A DNA stretch of 64,000 nucleotides from Flavobacterium anhuiense (GTDB lineage: Bacteria > Bacteroidota > Bacteroidia > Flavobacteriales > Flavobacteriaceae). Both the position numbers and the translations under genes were made by a program. Below, piece after piece: positions 8,479-18,012 of this stretch. The notes beneath the pieces are model-generated. The model made no database searches and was not told where the DNA came from. It saw only the letters and a list, made by a program, of their open reading frames with translations. Location of the stretch: the NCBI RefSeq assembly GCF_900101855.1, contig NZ_FMVC01000004.1, positions 186,001 to 250,000 on the forward strand, in the 5' to 3' direction. Within the stretch, counting starts at the first letter, position 1, and each line of letters starts with the position of its first letter.

Positions 8479-11400
8479 ATGGCCGCAAACTGTAGTTTTT
8501 TCAATTCGGTTATCTCAGGAATTTCTGCCAGCGGAAGTGCCTTTGAGTCAATTATGACCGGATGGTATGTGTTTAATTCTGATATCATTTATTACAACAA
8601 TCATAAACTTGTTGTTTTAGGATTATCGCTTATTGCCTTTCTTTCGCTCTTAGTTTACCAGTTTTTTAAAATTAAAGCTAAAATTGGGTATTTCATTGAA
8701 AAAAAGAAAGAGCAGGAAACCGTAAGCAAAGAATACCAACTTTATATTCTATTTTTCGGTATTGCGGTAATTGTTATCGAAATCATCAATGAAATTTTCA
8801 AAATCAGACCCAAAAGCCTTTTATTGGTAAATGTCCTGATTGGTATTTTTGTTCTGATTATTTACGTGATAACAAACAAAATCAAATGGGTGAGAGATAA
8901 AATCCAGCAGATTTTTATTTCCTGTTTTTTTATTTATATCAGTTATGTCGCCTATAATATTGTCACCTTACGAAATGACGTAGTACCTATAATTGTTTTC
9001 CTGATCTCATTTTTCTTTTCGTACAACATTCTCAAACCCATAAAAATTTATTGGTCTTTTGTTGGTTTAACATTTACCTTTTTAATTGCTACTTTATTAT
9101 TTCATCTTATCCCAATAAAGTCTTCTATTTTATTGCTTAATTTCTGCATCCTAATTTTCATTATAAATCAAGTTAAATATGCTGTCTTATTAAACAATCG
9201 TGACAATTTTAGGTTTGCAAATGAAATAGTTCACAAAGGCAATTCGCTTACCATAGCCTCAAATCAAAAAAGCGAAATTCTTTTTTGCAGTGAAACCATT
9301 ACTCCCATTTTAGGATATCTGCCTGATGAAGTGATGGGATTAAAATTCTGGGAGCTAACCCAAGATTCAGAAGAAAAATTAGACCCCATTAAAAACCACG
9401 AAAACAAGCTGTACATCAGAAAATTAAAAACAAAAATTGGCGAATACAAATACATCCAATGGAAAGATAAAAAGTTCTCAGAAGATTTAATAATTAGTAT
9501 TGGGCAAGATGTTACAGAGCAGATTATCGTTCAGGACCAATACAAAAATCTAATTCAGACCGCAACCGATATTATTTTTGAAATTGATGCAGAAGGATAT
9601 TTTACTTTTATGAATGAATTTGGTTTTTCGATTCTTGGTTACACTGAAAATGAAATCATTAAAAAACATTATTCCAATTTTATTCATGAACATTATATTA
9701 CTAGTGCTGTAGATTTTTATGAAAATTTAGTGCTGAATGAAAATAATTATCCCATTATCGAAATTCCAGTTCTGAAGAAAAATGGCGAAGAAGTATGGAT
9801 TTCGCAAAAGATCATTGTACGTAAAAATGATCTGGGATTAACGACTGGTTTTTCTGGCATTGCAAGAGATATTACTGAAAAAAAGAATATCGAAAATGAG
9901 AAAAAAAAGCGTCTTAAAAAAATTGAAGCTTACAATAATTCGACCAAAAAATTATCGACTACGGACTTTAGCAAATACAATGAATTAAACACCATTATTG
10001 ATTTAATACTAAAAGAAGCAGCCACAATTAGCGACGTCAATCGTGTAAGTTTTTGGAAATATGACAACGATCTCATTACCTGTAAAAATCTTTTTAGCCT
10101 TGACAATCAAAGCTTAAACGATAAAAGCATTTTAAAGAAAGAGTCCTATCCTATTTATTTTGAAACACTGAACAACAAAGCGATTATAAATGCTCCAGAT
10201 GTATTCAACAAATTAGAAACATCTGAATTTCAAAAACTTTACTTTACAAAAAACAACATAAAATCGATGTTGGATGTTCCTATTTTCCTAACGGGACAAT
10301 TGGCAGGTGTGGTCTGCTTTGAAAGCACCGAACAAAAACGCGAATGGGATAATGAAGACATTAATTATGCAAGAACTATCTCAGATGTAATTTCGCTTGC
10401 CATTTCCTCACAAATGCGATTGGAAGCAGAAAGAAAATTACAGCTTAAAAGCCAGCTTTTGTCTGCACTTTCTTTATGTACCGAAAAATTCCTGCTAAGC
10501 AAAACCACACATCAGATGTTTGAGGAAACCTACAACATTATTGGAAAAGCAGCCAAAGTAGATCATATGTATTACTACGAAAAAGATGCCATTTACAATA
10601 CTGTAAGCCAAAAATACAAATGGTCTCGCGAAGGGGTTACACATCAGATTACACCTTTGCGTTCTATGACCGAAGAAAATCTGCGAGAGATTTATGATGC
10701 GGCATCGCAGAGAAAAATCCTAAATACGCTAACTCGAAATCTTAATGACGGTTTTTTCAAAAAGCTTCTGATCGATAACGAAATTCAGTCAATTTTAATT
10801 TTACCGATTTACATAAATGATATTTTTACTGGTTTCATTGGTTTTGATGATTGTACGACGGAAAGAAAATGGTCTGAAGATGAAATTAATATCTTTCAGG
10901 TTTTGGCCAATAATATTTCGTCTGCATTAGAAAGAAACCGAAATGAAACTAAAATTATCGAAAGTGAAGAAAAATTCAAATTGATTGCCAACAACATTCC
11001 TGGAACGGTGTATTTATCGAAATTTGATGCTTTCTCAACCAAAATATTCTTAAACGACGAGGTTTCGAACCTTACTGGATATTCAAAATCCGAATTTATT
11101 GAAAATAATTTGTCTTTTCTATCGTTAATTCATCCTGAAGACAAAGAAGAAGTAATTAACAATCAAATCGATAATCTCCAAAACGGAATGCCTTTGCATA
11201 ATGTATACCGCATTAAGCGCAAGAGCGGCGAGTATATTTGGATAGAAGAATTTGGAGACGTAATTAAGCGAGATGATGAAATTGAATTTGTTGGCGGAAT
11301 CTATTTTGATATTACAAGCAAAAAAGAAATCGAAGACGCTATAAAAGCCAAACAATTGGCCGAAGCAGCAAACAAATCAAAATCTGACTTTTTAGCCAAT

Positions 11401-12531
11401 ATGTCGCATGAAATTAGAACTCCTCTAAACGGAATTATTGGTTTTACACATTTATTAATGAAAACAGATTTAGAGGAAATTCAAGAAAAATATATGACGA
11501 CAATTAACCAATCGGCTCATTCTCTTCTTGAAATTATTAATGACATTTTAGATTTCTCAAAAATTGAAGCTGGAAAATTAGAGCTCTTTATTGATTTATA
11601 TGATCTCAAAAAAATCTTAGGGCAAGTCTTTGATTTAATTGTCTACGAATCCAATAAGAAGAATCTCGAACTTGAATTGAATATTGACCCTGAAGTTCCA
11701 AAATATATCTGGACCGATATTGTCCGTCTGAAACAGATTTTGATTAATCTGCTTTCTAATGCGGTTAAATTTACAATTGAAGGTTCCATCAAATTAAATG
11801 TTTCCGTTTTAGAAAAAAAACACAACAACAACTGCGTGATTCGCTTTGCTGTAATTGATACAGGCATTGGCATTTTGGAAAAAAATCAACAGAAGATTTT
11901 CAAAGCCTTTTCTCAGGAAGACAGCTCTACGACTAGAAAATTTGGAGGAACTGGACTTGGTTTAACCATATCCAATCAATTATTAGCTTTAATGGAAAGC
12001 CGTTTACAGCTAGAAAGCAAAATTGATGAAGGAAGCACTTTTTTCTTTGATCTGAATTTAAAAACGAGTAACCAAAGCATTAATGACAAATACAATGCAG
12101 AACTTAAAAGTTTAAATATCAATCTTGATTCTGATGAAATTGAAACAAACGGCAGCAATATTACTTTTCTAATTGTTGAAGACAACAAAGTAAACATGCT
12201 TCTTCTTAAGACCATTATAAAAAATCTTTACAACAACGCTTTTATTTTCGAATGTGAAAACGGTTATGAAGCCATTCAGCAATTTGAACAAATTAATCCA
12301 ACCATAATTTTTATGGATATTCAGATGCCGATTATGAATGGATATGAAACTGCCAAGGCAATCAGAAATACTAAAAAAGGACGAGATGTTCCAATAATTG
12401 CTGTTACCGCAGGTGCAGAAAAAGAAGAACGCAACAAATGTATTTCTGCCGGAATGGACGATTACATTTCTAAACCAATTATGAAAGGAAGTGTTGAAGA
12501 GGCTTTAATTAAATGGCTAGGTAATTTTTAG
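8479..12531 (+). CDS. hybrid sensor histidine kinase/response regulator (multi-PAS, multi-GAF)
   Basis: 1350 residues. A membrane region with about six or seven hydrophobic segments fills residues 45-235. Then come two PAS domains (about 245-345 and 350-470), two GAF domains (about 490-650 and 670-825) and a third PAS (about 835-955). HisKA follows with phosphoacceptor His977 (SHEIRTPLNG), then HATPase_c with N-box Asn1094 and DTGIGI at 1127-1132, and a receiver domain with phospho-Asp1280 (FMDIQMPIMNGYE). The kinase can pass phosphate internally to its own receiver; no output-domain regulator or HPt gene is adjacent. The start was chosen as the first ATG; the residues before the first membrane helix are poorly supported and translation could start later. 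Confidence 0.92.
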   Translation: MAANCSFFNSVISGISASGSAFESIMTGWYVFNSDIIYYNNHKLVVLGLSLIAFLSLLVYQFFKIKAKIGYFIEKKKEQETVSKEYQLYILFFGIAVIVIEIINEIFKIRPKSLLLVNVLIGIFVLIIYVITNKIKWVRDKIQQIFISCFFIYISYVAYNIVTLRNDVVPIIVFLISFFFSYNILKPIKIYWSFVGLTFTFLIATLLFHLIPIKSSILLLNFCILIFIINQVKYAVLLNNRDNFRFANEIVHKGNSLTIASNQKSEILFCSETITPILGYLPDEVMGLKFWELTQDSEEKLDPIKNHENKLYIRKLKTKIGEYKYIQWKDKKFSEDLIISIGQDVTEQIIVQDQYKNLIQTATDIIFEIDAEGYFTFMNEFGFSILGYTENEIIKKHYSNFIHEHYITSAVDFYENLVLNENNYPIIEIPVLKKNGEEVWISQKIIVRKNDLGLTTGFSGIARDITEKKNIENEKKKRLKKIEAYNNSTKKLSTTDFSKYNELNTIIDLILKEAATISDVNRVSFWKYDNDLITCKNLFSLDNQSLNDKSILKKESYPIYFETLNNKAIINAPDVFNKLETSEFQKLYFTKNNIKSMLDVPIFLTGQLAGVVCFESTEQKREWDNEDINYARTISDVISLAISSQMRLEAERKLQLKSQLLSALSLCTEKFLLSKTTHQMFEETYNIIGKAAKVDHMYYYEKDAIYNTVSQKYKWSREGVTHQITPLRSMTEENLREIYDAASQRKILNTLTRNLNDGFFKKLLIDNEIQSILILPIYINDIFTGFIGFDDCTTERKWSEDEINIFQVLANNISSALERNRNETKIIESEEKFKLIANNIPGTVYLSKFDAFSTKIFLNDEVSNLTGYSKSEFIENNLSFLSLIHPEDKEEVINNQIDNLQNGMPLHNVYRIKRKSGEYIWIEEFGDVIKRDDEIEFVGGIYFDITSKKEIEDAIKAKQLAEAANKSKSDFLANMSHEIRTPLNGIIGFTHLLMKTDLEEIQEKYMTTINQSAHSLLEIINDILDFSKIEAGKLELFIDLYDLKKILGQVFDLIVYESNKKNLELELNIDPEVPKYIWTDIVRLKQILINLLSNAVKFTIEGSIKLNVSVLEKKHNNNCVIRFAVIDTGIGILEKNQQKIFKAFSQEDSSTTRKFGGTGLGLTISNQLLALMESRLQLESKIDEGSTFFFDLNLKTSNQSINDKYNAELKSLNINLDSDEIETNGSNITFLIVEDNKVNMLLLKTIIKNLYNNAFIFECENGYEAIQQFEQINPTIIFMDIQMPIMNGYETAKAIRNTKKGRDVPIIAVTAGAEKEERNKCISAGMDDYISKPIMKGSVEEALIKWLGNF

Positions 12532-12532
12532 T

Positions 12533-12605
12533 TTTTAGTCTCAGTTGCAGTTTTCAGTCACACACTATTTGCTGAGAGTGAAGACTGCGTCCGAAAACTA
12601 AACAT
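12533..12605. repeat. degenerate cagtcgcagt-type inverted repeat
   Basis: Imperfect arms (TAGTCTCAGTTGCAGTTTTC and a complementary tail ending near 12600) resemble the clearer hairpin at 14664-14725. It lies between the kinase and the metallopeptidase genes. Confidence 0.5.
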
Positions 12606-12686
12606 AAATATCTTTACTCTAAAATTTATCATAAAAAATCTATAAATTCGTACAACGTTTCAAACAAAAACAAAAAACAATTCAAT

Positions 12687-13541
12687 ATGAAATGGAAAGG
12701 CAGCAGACAAAGTGATAATGTAGAAGATCGAAGATCTATCTCTGGTGGCGGTAAAGCCATAATTGGTGGTGGCGTAATTGGTATTATTGTTTTACTTCTG
12801 AACCTTTTTGGAGGTGAAACAGGTCAGCAGATAGCTCCTATTTTAGAACAAATGCAAGGCGGACAAGGCCAGCAGACTGAAGCCGCTGCCCCATTAAGCA
12901 AAGAAGACGAAGAAATGGGGAATTTTGTTAGGGCAATGCTAGCTTATAATGAAGATACATGGACAAAAATTTTTACGCAACATGGCATGACTTATGAAAA
13001 ACCAAAATTAGTACTTTTTAAAGGAGCCGTACAAACAGCCTGCGGTGGAGCATCTTCGGCCTCTGGGCCGTTTTATTGTCCTGGTGATCGTAAAGTGTAT
13101 ATGGATTTGGACTTTTTTGAAGAATTGAAAACCAAATTTGGTGCAAAAGGAGGTGATTTTGCCATAGCTTATGTAATAGCCCATGAAATTGGCCACCATA
13201 TACAAACTTTGATGGGAACGTCTTCAAAAATGCGCCAGGAACAGCAGGGAAAAAGTGAAGCCGAAGCTAATAAATTATCCGTAGCTTTAGAGTTGCAAGC
13301 AGATTTTTATGCAGGAGTCTGGGCTCACGACAATCAGGAAAAACTTGAGGCAGGAGATATTGAAGAAGCATTAAGTGCAGCTAGTGCCGTTGGAGACGAT
13401 GCCATTCAAAGCAAAATGCAAGGACACGTTGTTCCCGATTCTTTTACACACGGCACTTCAGAACAAAGAATGTATTGGTTTAAAAAAGGTTATAAAACAG
13501 GTGACATTACACAAGGCACTACATTTGAAGAAATTCGATAA
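12687..13541 (+). CDS. neutral zinc metallopeptidase (YpfJ family)
   Basis: 284 residues. One membrane segment near residues 27-45 (AIIGGGVIGIIVLLLNLFGG) follows a short basic start typical of the family (MKWKGSRQSDNVEDRR). The zinc site HExxH is at His166-Glu167 and His170 in IAHEIGHHIQTLMG, and the third ligand region is ELQADFYAGVWAH. The family-typical CGGASSASGPFYCPGDRKVYMDLDFF is present. It is likely an inner-membrane-anchored protease facing the periplasm; substrates are unknown. A strong terminator follows at 13570. Confidence 0.93.
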   Translation: MKWKGSRQSDNVEDRRSISGGGKAIIGGGVIGIIVLLLNLFGGETGQQIAPILEQMQGGQGQQTEAAAPLSKEDEEMGNFVRAMLAYNEDTWTKIFTQHGMTYEKPKLVLFKGAVQTACGGASSASGPFYCPGDRKVYMDLDFFEELKTKFGAKGGDFAIAYVIAHEIGHHIQTLMGTSSKMRQEQQGKSEAEANKLSVALELQADFYAGVWAHDNQEKLEAGDIEEALSAASAVGDDAIQSKMQGHVVPDSFTHGTSEQRMYWFKKGYKTGDITQGTTFEEIR

Positions 13542-13569
13542 TACATAAACCAAATATAATAACCACAAG

Positions 13570-13599
13570 AAAAGCACAACTTAACAGTTGTGCTTTTTT
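13570..13599 (+). terminator. rho-independent terminator after the metallopeptidase gene
   Basis: Stem AAAAGCACAAC / GTTGTGCTTTT with a short loop and a T-run on the plus strand. Confidence 0.9.
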
Positions 13600-13654
13600 A
13601 ATTTCCAATATTCTAAAACCCAAACTCCAAACTCTTTGAGATTAGATACAAATA

Positions 13655-13713
13655 AAAAATTCCAAATTTCAAACTGTAGTGAGTTGGAATTTGGAATTTC
13701 AAAAATTGGAATT
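13655..13713. repeat. aattccaaatt-type inverted repeat
   Basis: AAATTCCAAATTTCAAAC near 13657 is complementary to TTGGAATTTGGAATTT near 13684-13699, with a further partial copy just downstream. It lies between the metallopeptidase terminator and tRNA-His. Confidence 0.6.
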
Positions 13714-13738
13714 TTACTTTTTTAGTTTTCGTCAGAAA

Positions 13739-13773
13739 ACAAAAAAAGCCTTGAATTTCTTCAAGGCTTTAAA
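13739..13773 (-). terminator. terminator of the tRNA-His transcript
   Basis: On the minus strand AAAGCCTTGAA / TTCAAGGCTTT forms a hairpin followed by a T-run, immediately downstream of the tRNA gene. Confidence 0.85.
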
Positions 13774-13777
13774 TCTG

Positions 13778-13852
13778 GGTGGCTGACCGGGTTCGAACCG
13801 GCGACCCGCGGCACCACAAACCGCTACTCTAACCAGCTGAGCTACAACCACC
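13778..13852 (-). tRNA. tRNA-His (GTG)
   Basis: Full cloverleaf on the minus strand. The acceptor is GTGGTTG/CAGCCAC with the extra G(-1) paired to C73, as expected for tRNA-His. The D stem is GCTC/GAGT, the anticodon stem is GCGGT/GCCGC around loop TTGTGGT (anticodon GTG), and the T arm has loop TTCGAAC. The CCA end is not encoded. Confidence 0.97.
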
Positions 13853-13930
13853 ATTTTTCTGCTTAGCGAGTGCAAATATAGAACAAAGGTTGAGTTCTAC
13901 AAAGAAAAAAATGAAAAATTTTTATAAAAA

Positions 13931-14647
13931 TTAAATCAAATTTTCTAAGCTATTGACAGCCAAACATCTTTCAACTGTAAAACCTTCTGCAAAATCTTTC
14001 CCAACTAGTCTTCCTAGGTCTTGCGCACGATAATTTAGGCTCTCAAAAAAGTTTTTACTCGTAATTGGCGTTGCAGGTTCATTCGAATTAGGATCATAAA
14101 ATTGAGTTTTGTAAGCCATAATCGCTTCCACTTTCTTTTCTTCAAAACCTGTAATATCCACAACGAAGTCTGGGGTAATGTTTTTCCATTGAATATAATG
14201 ATATACTACTTTTGGTCTCCAAGCTTCTTGTGCCTCGCCATCAATCGAAGTTTTGATTTTCATCAAACCAGACAAAAAGCAAGCATCAGAAACGAGTTTG
14301 CTTCCTCTTCCGTGATCAATGTGGCGATCGTCAATTGCATTGCATAAAACAATCTCAGGTTTATATTTACGAATCATTTTAATGACCTCTAATTGATGCT
14401 TTTCGTCATTTACAAAAAAACCATCACGCATGCGTAAATTTTCACGTACAACGACTCCTAAAATTTCCGCTGCATCTTTTGCTTCCTGATCTCTAGTTTC
14501 CGCAGTTCCACGAGTTCCCAACTCACCACGAGTTAAATCTACAATACCTACTTTTTTACCAAGTGATACTTCTTTTAAAATGGTTCCGGCACAACCCAAT
14601 TCTACATCGTCTGGATGCGCGCCAAAGGCTAATATGTCTAGTTTCAT
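13931..14647 (-). CDS. bshB1: bacillithiol biosynthesis deacetylase BshB1
   Basis: 238 residues of the LmbE/GlcNAc deacetylase family. The zinc-binding AHPDDVE is at residues 10-16, followed by DLTRGELGTRGTAETRDQEA and RDGFF, which are hallmarks of BshB1, and the histidine motif DDRHIDHGRGSKLV. The enzyme removes acetate from GlcNAc-malate, the second step of bacillithiol synthesis; the redox thiol is used in many Bacteroidota. bshA and bshC are not in the window. It is downstream of the menaquinone genes, separated by an inverted repeat. Confidence 0.93.
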   Translation of the reverse strand: MKLDILAFGAHPDDVELGCAGTILKEVSLGKKVGIVDLTRGELGTRGTAETRDQEAKDAAEILGVVVRENLRMRDGFFVNDEKHQLEVIKMIRKYKPEIVLCNAIDDRHIDHGRGSKLVSDACFLSGLMKIKTSIDGEAQEAWRPKVVYHYIQWKNITPDFVVDITGFEEKKVEAIMAYKTQFYDPNSNEPATPITSKNFFESLNYRAQDLGRLVGKDFAEGFTVERCLAVNSLENLI

Positions 14648-14663
14648 TATCTATATTTAAGTC

Positions 14664-14725
14664 ACAGTTGACAGTCGCAGTATTCAGTCTCAGCAAAACT
14701 GAAAACTGTGACTGCGACTGTAAAC
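14664..14725. repeat. cagtcgcagt-type hairpin
   Basis: Arm 14664-14688 (ACAGTTGACAGTCGCAG...) pairs imperfectly with 14698-14725 (ACTGAAAACTGTGACTGCGA...). It fills the gap between the isochorismate synthase and bshB1 genes. Same family as 12533-12605. Confidence 0.7.
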
Positions 14726-14731
14726 ATATTT

Positions 14732-15799
14732 TTAAGTTATTTTCAATACTCTTTTCATCGTCATTGATTTGTTGACGCTTTCTTCCCATTCTTTTTCCGG
14801 AATGCTTTCTTTTGTGATGCCGCAACCCATATACAGAATTGCTTTTTCTTCCTGAATCTGCATGCATCGTAAATTTACAAATAAATCAGAACTTGCATTA
14901 TTTCCTGCAAATGTGCTGTTTAATTCGCCTAAGAAACCCGTATAGAAAGTTCTATCGTAATTTTCGTTTTCCAAAATAAATGCTTTCGATTTCTTTTTAG
15001 GAAGTCCGCAAACGGCTGGCGTAGGATGCAAAGTATCGATAACTTCTTCTAAAGTTGAATTATCTTTTAAAACACCCGAAATATCCGTTTTAATATGCCA
15101 AATCGATCCTGCTTTCAAACTGTAAGGTTCAGAAACCACTACAGAAGCCGTAAATTCTCGAAGGCGTTTTACAATAAAATCAGTCACAAATTGCTGCTCG
15201 TCTTTTTCTTTCTGCTGCCAAACAATTTCCGTTTGCAGATTATCTTTCTGTGTTCCCGCCAAAGCCATGGTTTCAAAAACATTTCCGTTTGCTTTTAGCA
15301 GTTTTTCTGGTGTGGCTCCCATCCAAAGCCCTATTTTTGGGTGAAAGAAGCAATAACAAAAAGTGGCTGGATATAACTGAACCAAGTGCTGAAAAGTTTC
15401 AATACAATCAAATTCAGCCAAAGGCACTTCTTCACTTCTTGATAAAACTACTTTTTTGAATTCTTCATTTTTGATGGCCTGAATTCCCTGAGCTACTAAA
15501 TATTCATATTGAAATTTAGCTTCAGAATCAAAACTCAAATCATCAATTTCTATTGGAGCAAATGAGGTTTCTTCTTTATTAGCAGTAATAACTTCCGATT
15601 CACTTTCTGGAATTAGGATCAATTGTTTTTCATCAAAAGAAGCAAAAACAAATCCTTTTTCGCTGTAATCAGAAACCGTATTTAAATTATTATTTTGCTG
15701 TAAAATCCCAATGTAGTTTTCTGAATTGGGTTTTGAATAAAGCACAAAGGGTAAATTTTGTTCTTTATGATTTTTAATTTTTAAGAACAATGCATTCAT
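14732..15799 (-). CDS. menF: isochorismate synthase (chorismate-binding enzyme)
   Basis: 355 residues, chorismate-binding superfamily. The core stretches are KVVLSRSEEV, FCYCFFHPKIGLWMGATPEKLLK, MALAGTQ, and the active-site signature HPTPAVCGLPKKKSKAFI with YTGFLG. It converts chorismate to isochorismate, the first step toward menaquinone, the respiratory quinone of flavobacteria. It starts 3 bp after the stop of the upstream thioesterase gene, so the two form one transcript. A siderophore-directed EntC role is possible from sequence alone, but the thioesterase partner argues for menaquinone. Confidence 0.9.
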   Translation of the reverse strand: MNALFLKIKNHKEQNLPFVLYSKPNSENYIGILQQNNNLNTVSDYSEKGFVFASFDEKQLILIPESESEVITANKEETSFAPIEIDDLSFDSEAKFQYEYLVAQGIQAIKNEEFKKVVLSRSEEVPLAEFDCIETFQHLVQLYPATFCYCFFHPKIGLWMGATPEKLLKANGNVFETMALAGTQKDNLQTEIVWQQKEKDEQQFVTDFIVKRLREFTASVVVSEPYSLKAGSIWHIKTDISGVLKDNSTLEEVIDTLHPTPAVCGLPKKKSKAFILENENYDRTFYTGFLGELNSTFAGNNASSDLFVNLRCMQIQEEKAILYMGCGITKESIPEKEWEESVNKSMTMKRVLKIT

Positions 15800-15802
15800 A
15801 AT

Positions 15803-16234
15803 TTATTCACTTTTCTTTCTTTCCAAAACCATATTAGTCAATTTGCAAAGCGAAACCAAGTTTCCTGCTTCATCAGTAATTTTAATTTCCCAAAGATGAA
15901 GACTTCTTCCTTTGTGGATAATTCTGGCAGTACCAAAAACATAACCTTCACGAATACTTTTTAGATGATTTGCCGAGATTTCAATACCTCTTACCTCCTG
16001 CTCTTTCGGATTGATAAAAAAGAAAGAAGCTGCACTTCCAACACTTTCTGCCAAAGCTACAGAAGCGCCGCCGTGCAATAATCCCATTGGTTGATGAACG
16101 CTTGGATTTACAGGCATTTTTGCAGTTAAAAAATCTTCTCCGGCGTCGATATATTCAATTTTCAGCGTTTCCATTAATGTGTTTTTAGAAAACTCATTAC
16201 AGCGCGCTAAAATCTGTTCTTTTGTATAATTCAT
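15803..16234 (-). CDS. PaaI/YdiI-like hotdog thioesterase, probable DHNA-CoA hydrolase
   Basis: 143 residues with the hotdog signature HQPMGLLHGGASVALAESVGSAASFF. The Glu in ALAESVG matches the catalytic Glu of the YdiI/MenI-type enzymes. The later GRSLHLWEIKITDEAGNLVSLCKLT is typical of the fold. Because it lies directly before menF in one operon, hydrolysis of 1,4-dihydroxy-2-naphthoyl-CoA in menaquinone synthesis is the likely job (inference from context). Other acyl-CoA substrates cannot be excluded. Confidence 0.85.
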   Translation of the reverse strand: MNYTKEQILARCNEFSKNTLMETLKIEYIDAGEDFLTAKMPVNPSVHQPMGLLHGGASVALAESVGSAASFFFINPKEQEVRGIEISANHLKSIREGYVFGTARIIHKGRSLHLWEIKITDEAGNLVSLCKLTNMVLERKKSE

Positions 16235-16381
16235 TAAAATAAACTTTAAAAACGTAAAATTAAAGAAAGATAAGACACAAATCGAAAAATCGGATTCTAA
16301 AATTAAAAATCAATTATGAACTTGTCAGTTTTTTGCTATTTTTACAAAAACAATCCAAATCAATCTTTAGCTTTTTGCCAC

Positions 16382-16399
16382 TCCCGATAGCTATCGGGA
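16382..16399. repeat. TCCCGATAGCTATCGGGA palindrome
   Basis: Perfect 18-bp palindrome, repeated exactly at 28561-28578, with a looser relative (GCTATCGCTCGGG) near 61687. It is intergenic in every case. It resembles a dispersed extragenic palindrome family. Confidence 0.85.
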
Positions 16400-16437
16400 T
16401 ACACAGATTGAAAAGGTTTTTTATCTACAATTTATTC

Positions 16438-16485
16438 GCCACTAATTCACGAATTATTTCAAATAAAAATTCGTGAATTAGTGGC
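16438..16485. repeat. perfect 18-bp inverted repeat upstream of lipoprotein gene
   Basis: GCCACTAATTCACGAATT (16438-16455) and its exact reverse complement at 16468-16485, loop of 12 nt, ending 15 bp before the ATG at 16501. This strong hairpin in the leader may influence translation or mRNA stability. Confidence 0.85.
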
Positions 16486-16500
16486 TAAAAAAGAAATTAA

Positions 16501-18012
16501 ATGCGTCAATACTTTATACTCTTCATTTTCGGAATAATTATAACTTTCAGTTCTTGCAGAACTGACTTTGATACCGTTGCCAGCACAGGAGATTTAAAGT
16601 TCTCAAAAGACACGGTTTATTTGGATACTGTTTTTAAAAATATTGGCTCAAGCACGTATCAATTAAAAGTTTACAACCAAAGTAAAAATGACATTTCGAT
16701 TCCGATTGTGCAATTTAAAAAAGGTTTGAATTCTAAATATAGAATGACTGTTGATGGAATGACGGGCAACAACGGGAAAATTTTTCAAAATGTTACACTT
16801 TTAGCAAAAGACAGTTTGTACATTTTTATAGAGACAACGGCAGATATCACAGACGCAAATCCTGATGATTTTTTATATACAGACGAAATTCAATTTGACA
16901 GCGGAGCCAATCTGCAAGAAGTGGCGCTGGTTACTTTAATTCAAGACGCTGTTTTTTTATATCCAAATCAAAATCCTGACGGAACCAAAGAAAAAATCAA
17001 AATTGACGGAAAAGATGTTGACGGATTTTATTTAAATGAAAATGATCCTACAAACGGAAATGAGCTTCTTTTTACAAATGACAAACCGTACGTTATTTAT
17101 GGTTATGCTGGAGTTCCAGAAGATAAAACCGTGATTTTTGAAGCCGGCACAAGAGTTCATTTTCACGCTAATTCTGGCTTGTATGTTAGCAAAAATGCTT
17201 CTCTAGAAATAAATGGAACAGCTTCAACAAGTGATAAATTAGAAAACGAAGTTATTTTTGAAGGCGATCGTTTAGAATCGCTTTATTCTGACATTCCAGG
17301 ACAATGGAAATCGGTTATTTTTGAAAAAGGGAGCGCCGATCATTCGATTAATCATTTGACTTTAAAAAATGCTGTTATTGGTTTAGATTTTAGAAGTCCT
17401 TCAATCACAATAGAAATTAAAAACTCGCAGATTTACAATTGTGCTGAATACGGAATTTCGGCTCAAAATGCTCAAATTGTCGGAGAAAATATAGTGATTA
17501 ATTATGCTGGACTATCAAGCTTGGCTTGCGTTTATGGCGGAAACTATCAATTCACGCATTGCACTTTCAACAATAATTGGCCTACAGCTTCACAATTTTC
17601 TGTGAGCTTAAGCAATTCTTTGGCTGGAGCAACGCCAGAAACCAATCCGTTGACACAGGCTACTTTCAACAATTGCATTATTTACGGCTCAAATACCAAC
17701 GAATTTAATTTGAGCAAAAATACTAACACGCCATTTGTTTATCAGTTAAACAATTGTCTTTTAAAATTCAGCAGTTCGACAACAAACCCAGATTATCAGT
17801 TCAAAACTGATACGGAACATTATAACAACATTATTCTGAATGAAAATCCGAAGTTTTATAATGTTTCTCAGAATAAGTTTAATATTGATAAAACTTCTGC
17901 CGCTTTCGCGAAAGGGAATCAGGCCTATATAATTCCAACAGATATTTTAGAAATTACAAGAACTTCTCCACCAGATTTGGGAGCTTATCAGAGTCAGGAT
18001 TTCCCTAAATAA
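16501..18012 (+). CDS. lipoprotein with parallel beta-helix repeats
   Basis: 503 residues. The signal peptide ends in a lipobox (FSSC, Cys about 19), so the protein is lipid-anchored. Residues about 30-150 form a beta-sandwich-like region (LKFSKDTVYLDTVFKNIGSSTYQLKVYN, resembling Ig-like domains of abnormal spindle/HYDIN type). Residues about 185-500 have right-handed parallel-beta-helix character, with the runs GLYVSKNASLEINGTAS, HLTLKNAVIGLDFRS and FTHCTFNNNW, ending in the choice-of-anchor type phrase PPDLGAYQ. Location is probably the outer membrane or cell surface. A carbohydrate-related role is common for such helices but not shown here. Confidence 0.85.
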   Translation: MRQYFILFIFGIIITFSSCRTDFDTVASTGDLKFSKDTVYLDTVFKNIGSSTYQLKVYNQSKNDISIPIVQFKKGLNSKYRMTVDGMTGNNGKIFQNVTLLAKDSLYIFIETTADITDANPDDFLYTDEIQFDSGANLQEVALVTLIQDAVFLYPNQNPDGTKEKIKIDGKDVDGFYLNENDPTNGNELLFTNDKPYVIYGYAGVPEDKTVIFEAGTRVHFHANSGLYVSKNASLEINGTASTSDKLENEVIFEGDRLESLYSDIPGQWKSVIFEKGSADHSINHLTLKNAVIGLDFRSPSITIEIKNSQIYNCAEYGISAQNAQIVGENIVINYAGLSSLACVYGGNYQFTHCTFNNNWPTASQFSVSLSNSLAGATPETNPLTQATFNNCIIYGSNTNEFNLSKNTNTPFVYQLNNCLLKFSSSTTNPDYQFKTDTEHYNNIILNENPKFYNVSQNKFNIDKTSAAFAKGNQAYIIPTDILEITRTSPPDLGAYQSQDFPK